Positions 49,213 through 57,902 of a DNA stretch of 64,000 nucleotides are shown in pieces. A program made the translations under genes and the position numbers. The notes below the pieces were generated by a model. It was not told where the DNA came from and made no database searches. It saw only the letters and a list, made by a program, of their open reading frames with translations. The stretch spans positions 20,312-84,311 of the forward strand of contig ONAB01000009.1 of the NCBI GenBank assembly GCA_900315705.1, read 5' to 3'. Position 1 is the first letter of the stretch, and every line of letters starts with the position of its first letter. The stretch is from an uncultured Bacteroidales bacterium (GTDB lineage: Bacteria; Bacteroidota; Bacteroidia; Bacteroidales; WCHB1-69).

Positions 49213-49527
49213 ATGAAACTGAAAATCAAGAAAGGCGACATCGTTAAAGTCATCGCCGGCGAGAGCAGAAACTCCCAGGGCAAGGTTCTGGAAGTGCTGC
49301 CCGAAAAGCAGAAAGCCTTGGTGGAAGGTTGCAACCTCGTCTCCAAGAGCACCAAGCCCAACGCCAAGAACCCCAATGGTGGCATTATCCAAAAAGAGGC
49401 CCCGATCCACATCTCCAACCTTATGGTTGTTGACGCTAAAGGAAACGCTACCCGCGTGGGTAGAAAGTTGAACGACAAAGGCAAGTTAGTTAGATATTCC
49501 AAAAAATCAGGAGAGGAGATTAAATAA
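49213..49527 (+). CDS. rplX: 50S ribosomal protein L24
   Basis: A 104-aa L24 with an N-terminal KOW motif ([20 protein letters not shown]). Its stop shares a base with the rplE start (TAATGA). Preceded by the longest spacer in the operon (69 bases). Confidence 0.97.
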   Translation: MKLKIKKGDIVKVIAGESRNSQGKVLEVLPEKQKALVEGCNLVSKSTKPNAKNPNGGIIQKEAPIHISNLMVVDAKGNATRVGRKLNDKGKLVRYSKKSGEEIK

Positions 49528-50078
49528 TGACACCGAGATACAAAGAAAAATACCAGAAGGAGGTGCTCCCCGCCCTCAAAGAACAATTCGGCTTCAAGTC
49601 CGTTATGCGCGTGCCCCGCATCACCAAGATATGCCTCAACCAAGGCCTTGGCAAGTTCGGCATCGCCGATAAGAAACTCATTGACACGGGTGTCCAGGAA
49701 ATGACGATGATCGCCGGCCAGAAGGCTGTCGCCACCAAGTCCAAGAAGGACATCTCCAACTTCAAACTGAGAAAAGGAATGCCCATCGGCGTGCGCGTGA
49801 CCCTTCACGGCGACCGTATGTACGAGTTCCTCGATCGTCTGATCTCCGTCTCCATCCCGCGTATCCGCGACTTCAGAGGCATCAGCGACAAGGGTTTCGA
49901 CGGCAGAGGCAACTACACCCTCGGTATTCCCGAGCAGATTATTTTCCCCGAAATTGACATCGACAAGGTGGCTAAAATCAACGGTATGGATATTACCTTC
50001 GTAACGACTGCCCGTAACGATAAAGAATGTCTTGCATTATTGAAAGAATTTGGCTTCCCCTTTAAAAATCAGAAATAA
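49527..50078 (+). CDS. rplE: 50S ribosomal protein L5
   Basis: A 183-aa L5, which contacts 5S r[43 protein letters not shown], and [18 protein letters not shown]. Translationally coupled to rplX. Confidence 0.97.
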   Translation: MTPRYKEKYQKEVLPALKEQFGFKSVMRVPRITKICLNQGLGKFGIADKKLIDTGVQEMTMIAGQKAVATKSKKDISNFKLRKGMPIGVRVTLHGDRMYEFLDRLISVSIPRIRDFRGISDKGFDGRGNYTLGIPEQIIFPEIDIDKVAKINGMDITFVTTARNDKECLALLKEFGFPFKNQK

Positions 50079-50079
50079 T

Positions 50080-50379
50080 ATGGCAAAAGAATCATTAAAA
50101 GCTAAAGAAGTTAAAAGAGCAAAATTAGTTGCTAAATATAGTGCAAAGCGTGCGGAACTCAAGAAGATTATGAAGGGTGACGATTACGATGCCAAAAGAG
50201 CCGCCGACATCGCGTTGCAGAAATTACCCCCCAACTCCAACCCCATCCGTATGCACAATCGCTGCAAGCTGACCGGACGTCCCAAAGGTTACATCCGTCA
50301 GTTCGGCCTCTCCCGTATCAACTTCAGGGAAATGGCTATGGCAGGTTTGATCCCCGGTGTTAAGAAAGCAAGTTGGTAA
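50080..50379 (+). CDS. rpsN: 30S ribosomal protein S14
   Basis: A 99-aa S14 of the zinc-independent (C-minus) long type: [20 protein letters not shown] retains one of the usual four cysteines. The start at 50080, one base after the rplE stop, is chosen over a longer reading that overlaps rplE. Confidence 0.96.
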   Translation: MAKESLKAKEVKRAKLVAKYSAKRAELKKIMKGDDYDAKRAADIALQKLPPNSNPIRMHNRCKLTGRPKGYIRQFGLSRINFREMAMAGLIPGVKKASW

Positions 50380-50388
50380 CATTAAATT

Positions 50389-50394
50389 AAGGAG
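50389..50394 (+). promoter_or_regulatory. Ribosome binding site of rpsH
   Basis: AAGGAG nine bases before the rpsH start, an uncommon feature in this window, where most genes lack a Shine-Dalgarno site. Confidence 0.7.
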
Positions 50395-50403
50395 AAAAGA
50401 ATT

Positions 50404-50802
50404 ATGAATACCGATCCGATATCCGATTATTTGACTCGTTTGAGAAACGCTATCCGCGCGAATCACAAGGTGGTGGAAGTCCCCGCCTCCAACGAGAAAA
50501 GAGCTATCACCAAGATCCTCTTTGAAAAAGGTTATATTCTCAACTACAAGTTTGTCGATGATGTGCACCCCAAGATGATCAAGATCGCCTTGAAGTACCA
50601 TCCCACGACCAAACAATCCGCCATCACGACCCTGAAGCGCGTCAGCCGTCCTGGTCTTCGTAAATATACGAGCGTGGACGAGATGCCTTCCGTGCTCAAC
50701 GGCCTCGGCATCGCCATCATCTCCACCTCCCGTGGTATGATGACCGACAAGGAAGCCAAAGCCCAGAACGTCGGCGGCGAAGTTATTTGTTACATCAGTT
50801 AA
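50404..50802 (+). CDS. rpsH: 30S ribosomal protein S8
   Basis: A 132-aa S8: MNTDPISDYLTRLRNAIRAN, then SRPGLRKYTSVDEMPSVLNG and GIAIISTSRGMMTDKEAKAQ. In Escherichia coli S8 represses its operon; no matching leader is recognised here. Confidence 0.97.
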   Translation: MNTDPISDYLTRLRNAIRANHKVVEVPASNEKRAITKILFEKGYILNYKFVDDVHPKMIKIALKYHPTTKQSAITTLKRVSRPGLRKYTSVDEMPSVLNGLGIAIISTSRGMMTDKEAKAQNVGGEVICYIS

Positions 50803-50803
50803 T

Positions 50804-50810
50804 AGGAGGA
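50804..50810 (+). promoter_or_regulatory. Strong Shine-Dalgarno site of rplF
   Basis: AGGAGGA lies 6 bases before the ATG at 50817 and decides this start over a longer in-frame option at 50787. It is the strongest such site I saw in the window. Confidence 0.85.
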
Positions 50811-50816
50811 ATTGCT

Positions 50817-51377
50817 ATGTCAAGAATAGGAAAATTGCAAATCGCCATCCCTTCCGGCGTTGAAATAAAAAGAGACGAGAAATCCAACATCGTGACCGTC
50901 AAAGGTCCGAAAGGTGAACTCCAACAGTATGTGGACCCCCGTATCGAGCTCAACCTCGAAGACGGCCATCTCCACCTCACCCGTCCCACTGACAACAAAC
51001 GCGACAAGGCTATGCACGGCCTCTACAGAGCGCTCATCAACAATATGGTGACCGGTGTCTCCCAAGGCTTCCAGAAGAAACTCGAAGTCATCGGCGTCGG
51101 CTACAAGGCCGAAGCCAAGGGCGACCACCAGCTCGATATGGGCCTGGGCTACTCCCACAACATCCTTTTTGACTTCCCCAAGGAAATCACCGTGCAGACC
51201 ATCAATGAGAAAGGTAAAAGCCCCATCATTATCCTGAACTGCATCGACAAACAACTCCTCGGACAAGTGTGCAATAAGATTCGTTCTTACAGAAAACCTG
51301 AACCTTACAAGGGCAAAGGTATCCGCTTCGAAGGTGAAGTCATCAGAAAGAAAGCTGGTAAGTCAGCAGAAAAATAA
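50817..51377 (+). CDS. rplF: 50S ribosomal protein L6
   Basis: A 186-aa L6: MSRIGKLQIAIPSGVEIKRD, GVGYKAEAKGDHQLDMGLGY, and the C-terminal RKPEPYKGKGIRFEGEVIRK. Its start is set by a strong AGGAGGA site. Confidence 0.97.
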   Translation: MSRIGKLQIAIPSGVEIKRDEKSNIVTVKGPKGELQQYVDPRIELNLEDGHLHLTRPTDNKRDKAMHGLYRALINNMVTGVSQGFQKKLEVIGVGYKAEAKGDHQLDMGLGYSHNILFDFPKEITVQTINEKGKSPIIILNCIDKQLLGQVCNKIRSYRKPEPYKGKGIRFEGEVIRKKAGKSAEK

Positions 51378-51398
51378 TCGTGTTAATTCAGTTTTATT

Positions 51399-51758
51399 AT
51401 GGCTAACAATAGAAAAGAATATAGAAGAAAAAGGATTAAAAACCGCATTCGCAAGATTGTCAGCGGTACTCCTGCCCGCCCGAGACTGTCCGTGTTCAGA
51501 AGCAACCGTGACATCTACGTTCAGGTTATCGACGATATGGCTGGCGTGACCCTCGTGTCTGCATCCTCCAAGTTGCCCGGCATCGCGGATCAGAAAATCA
51601 CCAAGTGCGAGAAATCTGCCCTCGTGGGCAAGGAGATCGCGCAACGTGCTATCGCCGCCGGTATCAACGAGGTCGTGTTCGACCGCAATGGTTACCTCTA
51701 TCACGGAAGAATTAAATCCCTGGCCGACGCTGCCAGAGAAGGTGGTCTCAAATTTTAA
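51399..51758 (+). CDS. rplR: 50S ribosomal protein L18
   Basis: A 119-aa L18, 5S rRNA-binding: [20 protein letters not shown] and [20 protein letters not shown], ending GGLKF. Confidence 0.97.
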   Translation: MANNRKEYRRKRIKNRIRKIVSGTPARPRLSVFRSNRDIYVQVIDDMAGVTLVSASSKLPGIADQKITKCEKSALVGKEIAQRAIAAGINEVVFDRNGYLYHGRIKSLADAAREGGLKF

Positions 51759-51770
51759 ACCCAAAGAATT

Positions 51771-52289
51771 ATGGCTAACGCAAATATAAAGAAAGTTAAG
51801 GCTGCCGACCTCGAGCTCAAAGAGAGAATGGTGGCAGTGAACAGAGTGGTGAAAGTCACCAAGGGTGGTCGAATCTTCAGCTTCGCCGCCATTATGGTGG
51901 TCGGTAACGAAAACGGCATCGTCGGCTACGGCCTCGGCAAGGCAAAGGAAGTCTCCACCGCCATCGCCAAGGGCACCGAAGACGCCAAGAAGAACCTCAT
52001 CCAAGTCCCCGTGCTCAAGGGTACCATCCCCCACGCCCAGGAAGGCAAATACAGCGGTGCTTCCGTCTTTATGAAACCCGCAGCCCCTGGTACCGGTGTC
52101 ATCGCCGGCGGTGCTATGCGTGCCGTGCTGGAGAGCGTCGGTGTGAAGAACGTGCTTGCCAAGTCCAAAGGCTCCTCCAACCCCCACAGCGTGGTGAAGG
52201 CCACTTTCGACGCTCTGTCCAAGATGCGCGACGCCTACACCGTGGCTCAAGTGCGCGGCGTGGGCCTCGACAAGGTCTTCAACGGCTAA
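51771..52289 (+). CDS. rpsE: 30S ribosomal protein S5
   Basis: A 172-aa S5: [40 protein letters not shown] and [20 protein letters not shown]. It is the last gene of the block; rpmD, rplO and secY, which normally follow, are absent and a terminator stands in their place. Confidence 0.97.
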   Translation: MANANIKKVKAADLELKERMVAVNRVVKVTKGGRIFSFAAIMVVGNENGIVGYGLGKAKEVSTAIAKGTEDAKKNLIQVPVLKGTIPHAQEGKYSGASVFMKPAAPGTGVIAGGAMRAVLESVGVKNVLAKSKGSSNPHSVVKATFDALSKMRDAYTVAQVRGVGLDKVFNG

Positions 52290-52323
52290 TTCCTGAGAAT
52301 CACTAGATTTTATTCATACTTCT

Positions 52324-52354
52324 AAAGGACTGCCTTCGGGTGGTCCTTTTTTTT
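52324..52354 (+). terminator. Terminator of the rplV-rpsE block
   Basis: AAAGGACTGCC (52324-52334) with GGTGGTCCTTT (52339-52349) around a TTCG loop, followed by a T-run. Two pairs are G-T. Confidence 0.88.
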
Positions 52355-52374
52355 GTTCGTGGGGGACGGTCCTT

Positions 52375-52438
52375 CGTCATTCTCCCCATTGCGGCCTAAG
52401 GCCAATTTGCGTCTCCGTCATTCTCCCCATTGCAGCCT
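52375..52438. repeat. Two 23-base direct repeats after the ribosomal block
   Basis: CGTCATTCTCCCCATTGCGG at 52375 recurs at 52416 with one difference, a 41-base period. Function unknown. Confidence 0.75.
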
Positions 52439-52490
52439 TCGGCCTTATGGGGGCCTACCAAGCTCTTGCCCCTATCGGGGCTGCTTAAGG

Positions 52491-52534
52491 AATAATTCTT
52501 AATTCTCCATTCTCCATTCTCAATTCTCAATTCA
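52491..52534. repeat. Heptanucleotide array after the DUF819 gene
   Basis: Units CTTAATT, CTCCATT (twice) and CTCAATT (twice) in tandem. The array overlaps the stop of the minus-strand DUF819 gene. Confidence 0.8.
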
Positions 52535-53678
52535 GCAAAAGGAATATCCCGATACCCAAGTAGTTGCCCACCGCATAGCCCAGCAGCCCCACAGCGATGC
52601 CGGGCAGTATCACATTCCGGTCTTTCAATACTGCCGCCACCATCGGCACAAAGGGCGGCGAGTTGATCAAGGCGATGGAAGAGGCCAGCACCAGATTGCC
52701 ATCTACCTTGAAAATACGTGAAAGCAGAATCTGTATTACCAGAGAACCGAACACCGCGAATGCCACATAGTACAAAATGAACAGATACCGGCTGAACTCC
52801 AAATCGTGGATGTTCACCATCGTGGCCACGGCCAGACAGAATACATACACGAAATAAAGTCCGATGTCGAAGGTGCCCTCCAACCGCCTGACGGGCTTCC
52901 AAAAAGAGAGCAGGATGGAGATTGTGGTAATGGTGATGACAATGACGGCAATACTATTTTCGAGGGGAATGATTTTTGATATGCCGTAGGAGATGGCCAC
53001 TATGGCTATGGAGACGAGTATGCCGAGGAGTCGGTTGCCGGCTATGTGCCAGAAACTTTTTTTTCCGGTCGAAACGGCATCATCGGACGGGATGGCATCT
53101 TCCACGGGTTCGGTATTGGGTTCTTTCCGATTGCCGGGGGAAAAGAGCCTTACCAGCGTTCTCCCAAAAAAGACAACGATGACAAGATAAACGGCTGTCA
53201 CCACCAAGTCGTAACCCGACACAAGCAGGAATAGATTGTCGGGCAGGCCCACCGACTTGGAGATGGGCGCCAGGTTGGGGATGCCGCCCGTGTAGATGCC
53301 GGTCATCACGGCGGCCACTTTGGCGAAGTCGCTGCTGGAAATGTCAGATGCGGAGGCCATCCCGCGGAACAGGAAGAAGCCCGCCACGGTCACGAACAGG
53401 ATGCTGCACAGCCCTGTCGCGAAGGTTTTGAGCATCGCTTTGGCCGACCACATCCTGAAGTCGCAGCCCAGCAGCATCAGGGGGATGGCGATAAGTACCA
53501 CGACGTTGGATACCGTGGAGCACATTTGGACGGACGACTCTCCTAAATGGCCGATATTGCCCACCAGCAGGCCGATGACATAGAGGATAACCATCGGGCT
53601 GATCTTCTGTATGACGGGCCATTTTTGGGCCGCCAGTAGAGCCAGTAGAGGAATGCCGAGAAGATACAGGAGGATCAT
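52527..53678 (-). CDS. DUF819 family membrane protein
   Basis: A 383-aa inner-membrane protein with about ten hydrophobic segments (MILLYLLGIPLLALLAAQ, VVVLIAIPLMLLGCDF, FVTVAGFFLFRG, AVMTGIYTGGIPNLAPISKS, and others to GYAVGNYLGIGIFLLLN). The GGIPNLAPI re-entrant-like segment is typical of the DUF819 (YjcL) family, which is thought to transport small molecules. The substrate is unknown. It lies 15 bases after the 778-aa gene and is probably translated from the same message. Confidence 0.82.
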   Translation of the reverse strand: MILLYLLGIPLLALLAAQKWPVIQKISPMVILYVIGLLVGNIGHLGESSVQMCSTVSNVVVLIAIPLMLLGCDFRMWSAKAMLKTFATGLCSILFVTVAGFFLFRGMASASDISSSDFAKVAAVMTGIYTGGIPNLAPISKSVGLPDNLFLLVSGYDLVVTAVYLVIVVFFGRTLVRLFSPGNRKEPNTEPVEDAIPSDDAVSTGKKSFWHIAGNRLLGILVSIAIVAISYGISKIIPLENSIAVIVITITTISILLSFWKPVRRLEGTFDIGLYFVYVFCLAVATMVNIHDLEFSRYLFILYYVAFAVFGSLVIQILLSRIFKVDGNLVLASSIALINSPPFVPMVAAVLKDRNVILPGIAVGLLGYAVGNYLGIGIFLLLN

Positions 53679-53693
53679 AGTGCTGCAGATAGG

Positions 53694-56030
53694 TTAGAAT
53701 CCCCGGGTGGGACGGGCGCTGGTGGATATCACACTGCTGCGGCTGCGGCCGCTGCTTCCGGCTGTGGGACGTGAAGCGGTGGAAGGAGCGGGTCTGGCAG
53801 TCGTGCCAGAGGGTTTGCTTACGGTGGCAGGCTTGCTGGCAGTGGTGGGCCGGCTCCCCGTGGAGGGCGTGCTTGTGCGGGGTGTGGAGGAAGTGGGCGT
53901 GGTGGATGGCGCCGACGGCTTGGCGGCGGTGGGAGGTGCGCTCGGACGTGCGGCGGGGGCGCTGCTCCCGCCCGACGACTTGTAGTTCGTGGTGCTGCCC
54001 ACCCGGCTGATTTTGGAGGAGATGTTGTGCCCGCCCGTGGTGAGCATATCGTTGTAGGTCACGATGATGGAGGGCGTTTTAAGATAACGTCCCCCGCTCT
54101 TGCCCAGGCTCCCCACAAAATAGTCGCGCACCTTGGCCAGGTCGAGTCCGAGGAGGGGAAGGTGGTTCTTGCCGACGTGCCGCAGGAGGTTGTTGACCTT
54201 CTGTGCCCGCAGCATCCGGTTGTAGGTCTCCTGGCTGTTGATGGTGGTGCCGCGCGGGTAGGAGAGATAGCGGGCCAGTTTGGAGTACTCCTCTTCCGAC
54301 AGTCCCTTGAGCATCGTGCGCACGTTGCGGAACTCCTCCGCGATGGCGTTTTTCTCCTGCCGGTTCACGTTCTGGAAGATGTCCCGTTCGTGCTCTTCGG
54401 TATAGGTGAAGTTGTATTCGCGTTCGTTTTGGCGTAACTGCTTGTCCACCTCTTTTTTGCCGTAAGTGTCGAAATGGATGCGGGAAAGTGTGTCGGCGAG
54501 TTGCTCGATCTGGTTGTCGGGCAGGCTTTTCAGCACATCCAGCAATGAGCGGCAGGGCTTGGCCAGGAGGTAGGGTTTGTTGGAGGGAAAGGCGGGGTGG
54601 AGGAGTTTGCCCTTGTAATGGATGCCGTTGTCCATAAACAGCTGGTAGAGGGCCGTGTACTGCACCACACGGGCGAGGTCGGTGTTGCCAGTGTGGGCGA
54701 AGTAGTTGCCGGCCTGCCGCTCGTATTGGGCGCCCACGCTGGTGCTGCGCTCCTGCGAGTGGAAATAGGAGACGGGCAGCGCCCCTGTGCGGTTGAGCGT
54801 GTAGATGGTGTACTCCGGCAGGTCGATGGCGTACATCGTGTTGGCGGTGTTCCAGTTATAGACCAGCTCGTGAAGCCCCAGCTTCTTGAAAAGCGGCTGG
54901 TCGAAGGGAAAATACCCGGGGGAGGGGTAGCGGTAGCAGCTCTCCTGGATGGTGCCACTTTCCGACCAGTCCTTGAGCAGCACGTCGGTGATGGTGAGCA
55001 GGTGGCCCAGTTCGGTGTTCTCGAGTTCGCGGCTGAGGTATGTGGGACACCAGTCGCGGCCATTGGCCATCTTGCCGGCCATACAGTCGTTGATATCCAG
55101 GCTTTGCGACAGTTCCTTGCTGCTGATGGAGGCGATGAGCAGGACGGTCTCCACGCGGAGGGGCGGCAGGGTCTCGAGGTTGGCTTCCCGCTCGCGGCCG
55201 ATGATGACCAGGGTGGTGGAGTCGCGCAGGGCGCCGAGGATGAGGTCGGCGTCGAGGGCGAAGCGTCGGATGTCGCCCACTTGCCGGATGAGGTCGCTGT
55301 CGCGGCGGATGCACCAGGCCACGAGGCCGGGGGCGCGGCTGAAGAAGACGCCGCGGCGTTTTTTCCGGAACATATCGCTGACGGTGATGTCGTGGGCGGT
55401 GTCGCGCTCATCGATGAAAGCCTCCTCGGCGGCGAAGAACCAGTCGTCGAACTCGCCGAGGGTAATCTGGTAGTCAAGGCTCTCTTTGGTGAAATAGTGA
55501 CGTTTTTCGTTGCCGAGCAGGTCGAAGGCGCGGGGTTTGTAGTCGGAAAGGTATTGCTGCTGAGAGAGCTTGGCCACCAGGTTGTCAAGGTTCTCGGTGG
55601 TGGCGTTGCCCAGCACGATCATCAGGTCGGTGATGCGGCCGTCGTAGCCTATTTTGAAATGGTGTTGGGCAGTCTGGTGGGTGAACTTTTGGCAGATTTG
55701 CTCGATGCTGTCGGGTTCGAGGAAGGGGGCGGGTTCGGCGATGAGGATGAGGCGGCTGCTGTCTTCGAAGGAGGCGGTGCCGATGGTCTGGTAGTGCATC
55801 CGGAAATGCTGCCGGAACAGGTCATATACCGAGTCCTGTTTCTGGTAGGCGAGGGTGGTCTCCAGTGCCACGTGCTGGTCGGGGATATACTCCTTTTTGA
55901 GGAGCACGGCGGTTTGCTGCTTGATGCTCTCCGCCACCTTGGTGTGCTTTCCGAAAATGGCGAACGCGGCAATGGCGGCAAGCACCGCAGCGCCTATGAT
56001 GAGAATCGTTTTCTTTGTCGTAGAAGTCAT
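53694..56030 (-). CDS. Membrane-anchored protein of unknown function with Ser/Thr/Pro/Ala-rich tail
   Basis: A 778-aa protein with an N-terminal membrane anchor (TILIIGAAVLAAIAAFAIFG, about 8-27) and a large outer domain of about 620 residues that I do not recognise. The last 100 residues are low-complexity Ser/Thr/Pro/Ala with Arg and Lys (RPSAPPTAAKPSAPSTTPTS and similar), like a flexible linker or an O-glycosylation tract. The central part has Trp/Tyr-rich segments (GYFPFDQPLFKKLGLHELVY) and several Glu-Arg helices (EKNAIAEEFRNVRTMLKGLS). Its length, anchor and tail suggest an envelope-localised protein. It is upstream of the DUF819 gene in an apparent two-gene unit. Confidence 0.6.
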   Translation of the reverse strand: MTSTTKKTILIIGAAVLAAIAAFAIFGKHTKVAESIKQQTAVLLKKEYIPDQHVALETTLAYQKQDSVYDLFRQHFRMHYQTIGTASFEDSSRLILIAEPAPFLEPDSIEQICQKFTHQTAQHHFKIGYDGRITDLMIVLGNATTENLDNLVAKLSQQQYLSDYKPRAFDLLGNEKRHYFTKESLDYQITLGEFDDWFFAAEEAFIDERDTAHDITVSDMFRKKRRGVFFSRAPGLVAWCIRRDSDLIRQVGDIRRFALDADLILGALRDSTTLVIIGREREANLETLPPLRVETVLLIASISSKELSQSLDINDCMAGKMANGRDWCPTYLSRELENTELGHLLTITDVLLKDWSESGTIQESCYRYPSPGYFPFDQPLFKKLGLHELVYNWNTANTMYAIDLPEYTIYTLNRTGALPVSYFHSQERSTSVGAQYERQAGNYFAHTGNTDLARVVQYTALYQLFMDNGIHYKGKLLHPAFPSNKPYLLAKPCRSLLDVLKSLPDNQIEQLADTLSRIHFDTYGKKEVDKQLRQNEREYNFTYTEEHERDIFQNVNRQEKNAIAEEFRNVRTMLKGLSEEEYSKLARYLSYPRGTTINSQETYNRMLRAQKVNNLLRHVGKNHLPLLGLDLAKVRDYFVGSLGKSGGRYLKTPSIIVTYNDMLTTGGHNISSKISRVGSTTNYKSSGGSSAPAARPSAPPTAAKPSAPSTTPTSSTPRTSTPSTGSRPTTASKPATVSKPSGTTARPAPSTASRPTAGSSGRSRSSVISTSARPTRGF

Positions 56031-56065
56031 ATTGCCAATTGTTGACGGGGTTTTGCTCCACGCGG

Positions 56066-56073
56066 CAAAGATA
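56066..56073 (-). promoter_or_regulatory. -7 element of the 778-aa protein gene
   Basis: CAAAGATA on the + strand reads TATCTTTG on the minus strand, 36 bases before the start at 56030. Confidence 0.5.
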
Positions 56074-56079
56074 GGATTT

Positions 56080-56673
56080 TTATGGGATGGCAGGATCTAA
56101 AACCCAACTGCCTTGCTCGAAATACGGAAATGACAAGTTGGAAAGAACATTGTATAAATCATATTTTAGTTTGTAGGGGAAACTTCCTGTTGGAAATTCA
56201 GTGGAAAACAGACAGTCTGTTTGAACGCTACAGTTCTTTTTCTGTCCATTCATAATTAAATAGATAGACTCTCCATCCAAAACCTCTACGAAACAGGGGA
56301 TGCTGCTGTTTAAAGTTGTCTCAAAGTATTTGCTGATATTAGAACTATCTACGCTAAAATTAGCTGCTTCTATCGGTTTCTTCCATTGAATCTTATTTGG
56401 AGAAATGAAACAACTACGAATATGTTTGTCAGTATGGTACCATAAAATTTTCCAGTTATTAAAGGCAATACCATAAATATATAGGGTGTCTGATTTTATC
56501 ATAGCCTTTCGTATAACTCGGTTTGTTTTGCGCTGCAAACATAGTTCAGAATAACTGAGTCCTCTGTAATCGAAATATTTTTCCGTTTTGTTTGGCCAAT
56601 GCGAGGGAATGGTACAACAATAACACATTGATGAGAACAAAAATAAAAGCAAGGCTATTTTACACTTTTTCAT
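56080..56673 (-). CDS. Probable immunity protein of RHS cassette A
   Basis: A 197-aa exported protein (MKKCKIALLLFLFSSMCYCC); the signal ends in a cysteine cluster that may be lipidated, though the lipobox is not canonical. The mature part is a mixed alpha-beta protein (KSDTLYIYGIAFNNWKILWY, SVDSSNISKYFETTLNSSIP) that I do not recognise. Start and stop of the preceding toxin overlap by four bases (ATGA), the typical coupling of a toxin with its immunity partner. The immunity role is inferred from this position and from the equivalent genes in cassettes B, C and D. Base composition is A+T-rich compared with the rest of the window. Confidence 0.6.
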   Translation of the reverse strand: MKKCKIALLLFLFSSMCYCCTIPSHWPNKTEKYFDYRGLSYSELCLQRKTNRVIRKAMIKSDTLYIYGIAFNNWKILWYHTDKHIRSCFISPNKIQWKKPIEAANFSVDSSNISKYFETTLNSSIPCFVEVLDGESIYLIMNGQKKNCSVQTDCLFSTEFPTGSFPYKLKYDLYNVLSNLSFPYFEQGSWVLDPAIP

Positions 56674-57812
56674 TGTATATCCTCCTGTCTTCCCATTTTT
56701 TTAAAATCTTCATAATGTATTCGCACAAGTGTTCCGCGCTCATTGTAGAATGACACTCCGCTATCGTTTGGACAAACCACAATGGCACATCCTTTGAATC
56801 CTGCTTTACGCCAAGAATCCATTTTTTCATAATCTAGGGATGATGGCACAGAACTACAGGTGTGAACATGCCATATATACTGCACTTTTTCAGGAGGGCC
56901 TCCTATCAGTGCTCCCTTTCCGCCTATTTTAAATGGTTCAATCGTTCTCTTCTGAATAGTAACCCCATTGTAAGTTGTGGTTTGAGTGGGTGTGCCGGGG
57001 TCCCAAAAACGAGCAGTTTTATCTCCAAATAAGGAATGACCTCCGTATTCCACTCTGTTTTCTGGTGAATTCCCGCTCTTTAAGGATTGATCAACAGTAA
57101 GTTGGATATCCTGTTGGATTTGTCCAGTTGGAATATGAATGACCATATCACTAGGGGATAAATCACCAGTATAAAACTTGCCACTTTTTGTTGCTGCTTT
57201 AACTTCTTTTACCTTATCTCCCAAAACCAAGTAAGAGTTTGATTCACATTGTCCATTGTCTCCGATCTTTTTAACATTTCCCCAAAAATTCTTAGCATAA
57301 ATAGGATCTTCCCCATTCGGATCCACCAGCTTCACCGGATTATTCGCGCAATACACATACGGGCTCAGCGAGGGATATTTGTCGCTCATCGGATCGACGC
57401 TGAGCCAGATGCTCAAATCGGAGGAATAATATCTTGAACCAAAGTAGGATAGGCCGGTTTCTGTGTCGCGTTCTTTTGCGGAGAAGGTGTGAGAGAATGA
57501 AGAATTGAGAATGGAGAATGGAGAATGAAGAGTTGTTGTAGCGTCGGCACATCGTGGGTGTTGTTGGGGGTTCCGCCATACGGTGGCTGTCCACCGTGGC
57601 CGGAAACTATAGGGCGTGTGGCGGAATGGTGCGGCAGAAATGCAGGCCGTAGGTCTGCAGGGCTCGGTAGCAAAGGCGGCACACGAGCACATACGCACGC
57701 CGTAGGTGTGCGGGCACGAGTCAGGCACCCGCGGGCCACACGGATCCGCGCGGAAGATGTCCCCGGCGGGAATCATAGGCGGTAACGGGCTATATGTGCG
57801 GGTGGTGGGCAT
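56670..57812 (-). CDS. RHS-core cassette A with JAMM/JAB-like toxin domain
   Basis: A 380-aa protein. Residues 1-106 are a Pro/Cys-rich leader that looks like translated intergenic sequence, ending in a heptamer-encoded stretch (HSPFSILNSSF). Residues 107-168 are the RHS-associated core (SHTFSAKERDTETGLSYFGS... to VDPNGE). The C-terminal domain carries VEYGGHSLFGD, then HVHTCSSVPSSLD with His315, His317, Ser324 and Asp327 in a JAMM-like arrangement (one residue shorter than the classical H-x-H-x7-S-x2-D), then AIVVCPNDSGVSFYNERGTL, which looks like the closing strands of that fold. A JAB-type deubiquitinase-like metallopeptidase is the best fit. The YD-repeat shell of full RHS proteins is missing. 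Delivery is unknown. Confidence 0.7.
   Translation of the reverse strand: MPTTRTYSPLPPMIPAGDIFRADPCGPRVPDSCPHTYGVRMCSCAAFATEPCRPTACISAAPFRHTPYSFRPRWTATVWRNPQQHPRCADATTTLHSPFSILNSSFSHTFSAKERDTETGLSYFGSRYYSSDLSIWLSVDPMSDKYPSLSPYVYCANNPVKLVDPNGEDPIYAKNFWGNVKKIGDNGQCESNSYLVLGDKVKEVKAATKSGKFYTGDLSPSDMVIHIPTGQIQQDIQLTVDQSLKSGNSPENRVEYGGHSLFGDKTARFWDPGTPTQTTTYNGVTIQKRTIEPFKIGGKGALIGGPPEKVQYIWHVHTCSSVPSSLDYEKMDSWRKAGFKGCAIVVCPNDSGVSFYNERGTLVRIHYEDFKKMGRQEDIQ
57311..57495. repeat. RHS core repeat, copy A (185 bp)
   Basis: Starts CCCCATTCGG and ends at GTGTGAGAG (+ strand reading). The same 185-base length, without gaps, occurs at 59259, 60835 and 62796. Most differences between copies look synonymous. 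Confidence 0.9.
57495..57532. repeat. Heptamer array at the leader/core junction of cassette A
   Basis: About five 7-base units (GAATGAA, GAATTGA, GAATGGA, GAATGGA, GAATGAA) directly at the 5' edge of the core. They are of the same type as the arrays at 32983, 36553 and 52491. Confidence 0.8.
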
Positions 57813-57833
57813 TGGCGGTAGTTTTGGAGGTGG

Positions 57834-57841
57834 CGAAAGTA
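57834..57841 (-). promoter_or_regulatory. Putative -7 element of cassette A
   Basis: CGAAAGTA on the + strand reads TACTTTCG on the minus strand, one base away from TAnnTTTG, 22 bases before the start at 57812. Confidence 0.4.
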
Positions 57842-57902
57842 TAAAAAATCGGGTTGGCTTGATGTTCGAAATTTGGGTTCCATAGAGTAAAACAAGTACG
57901 GA

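Noticed and set aside
52290-52526. rpmD (L30) following rpsE
   Set aside because: A terminator follows rpsE and no L30-like reading frame is present on either strand.
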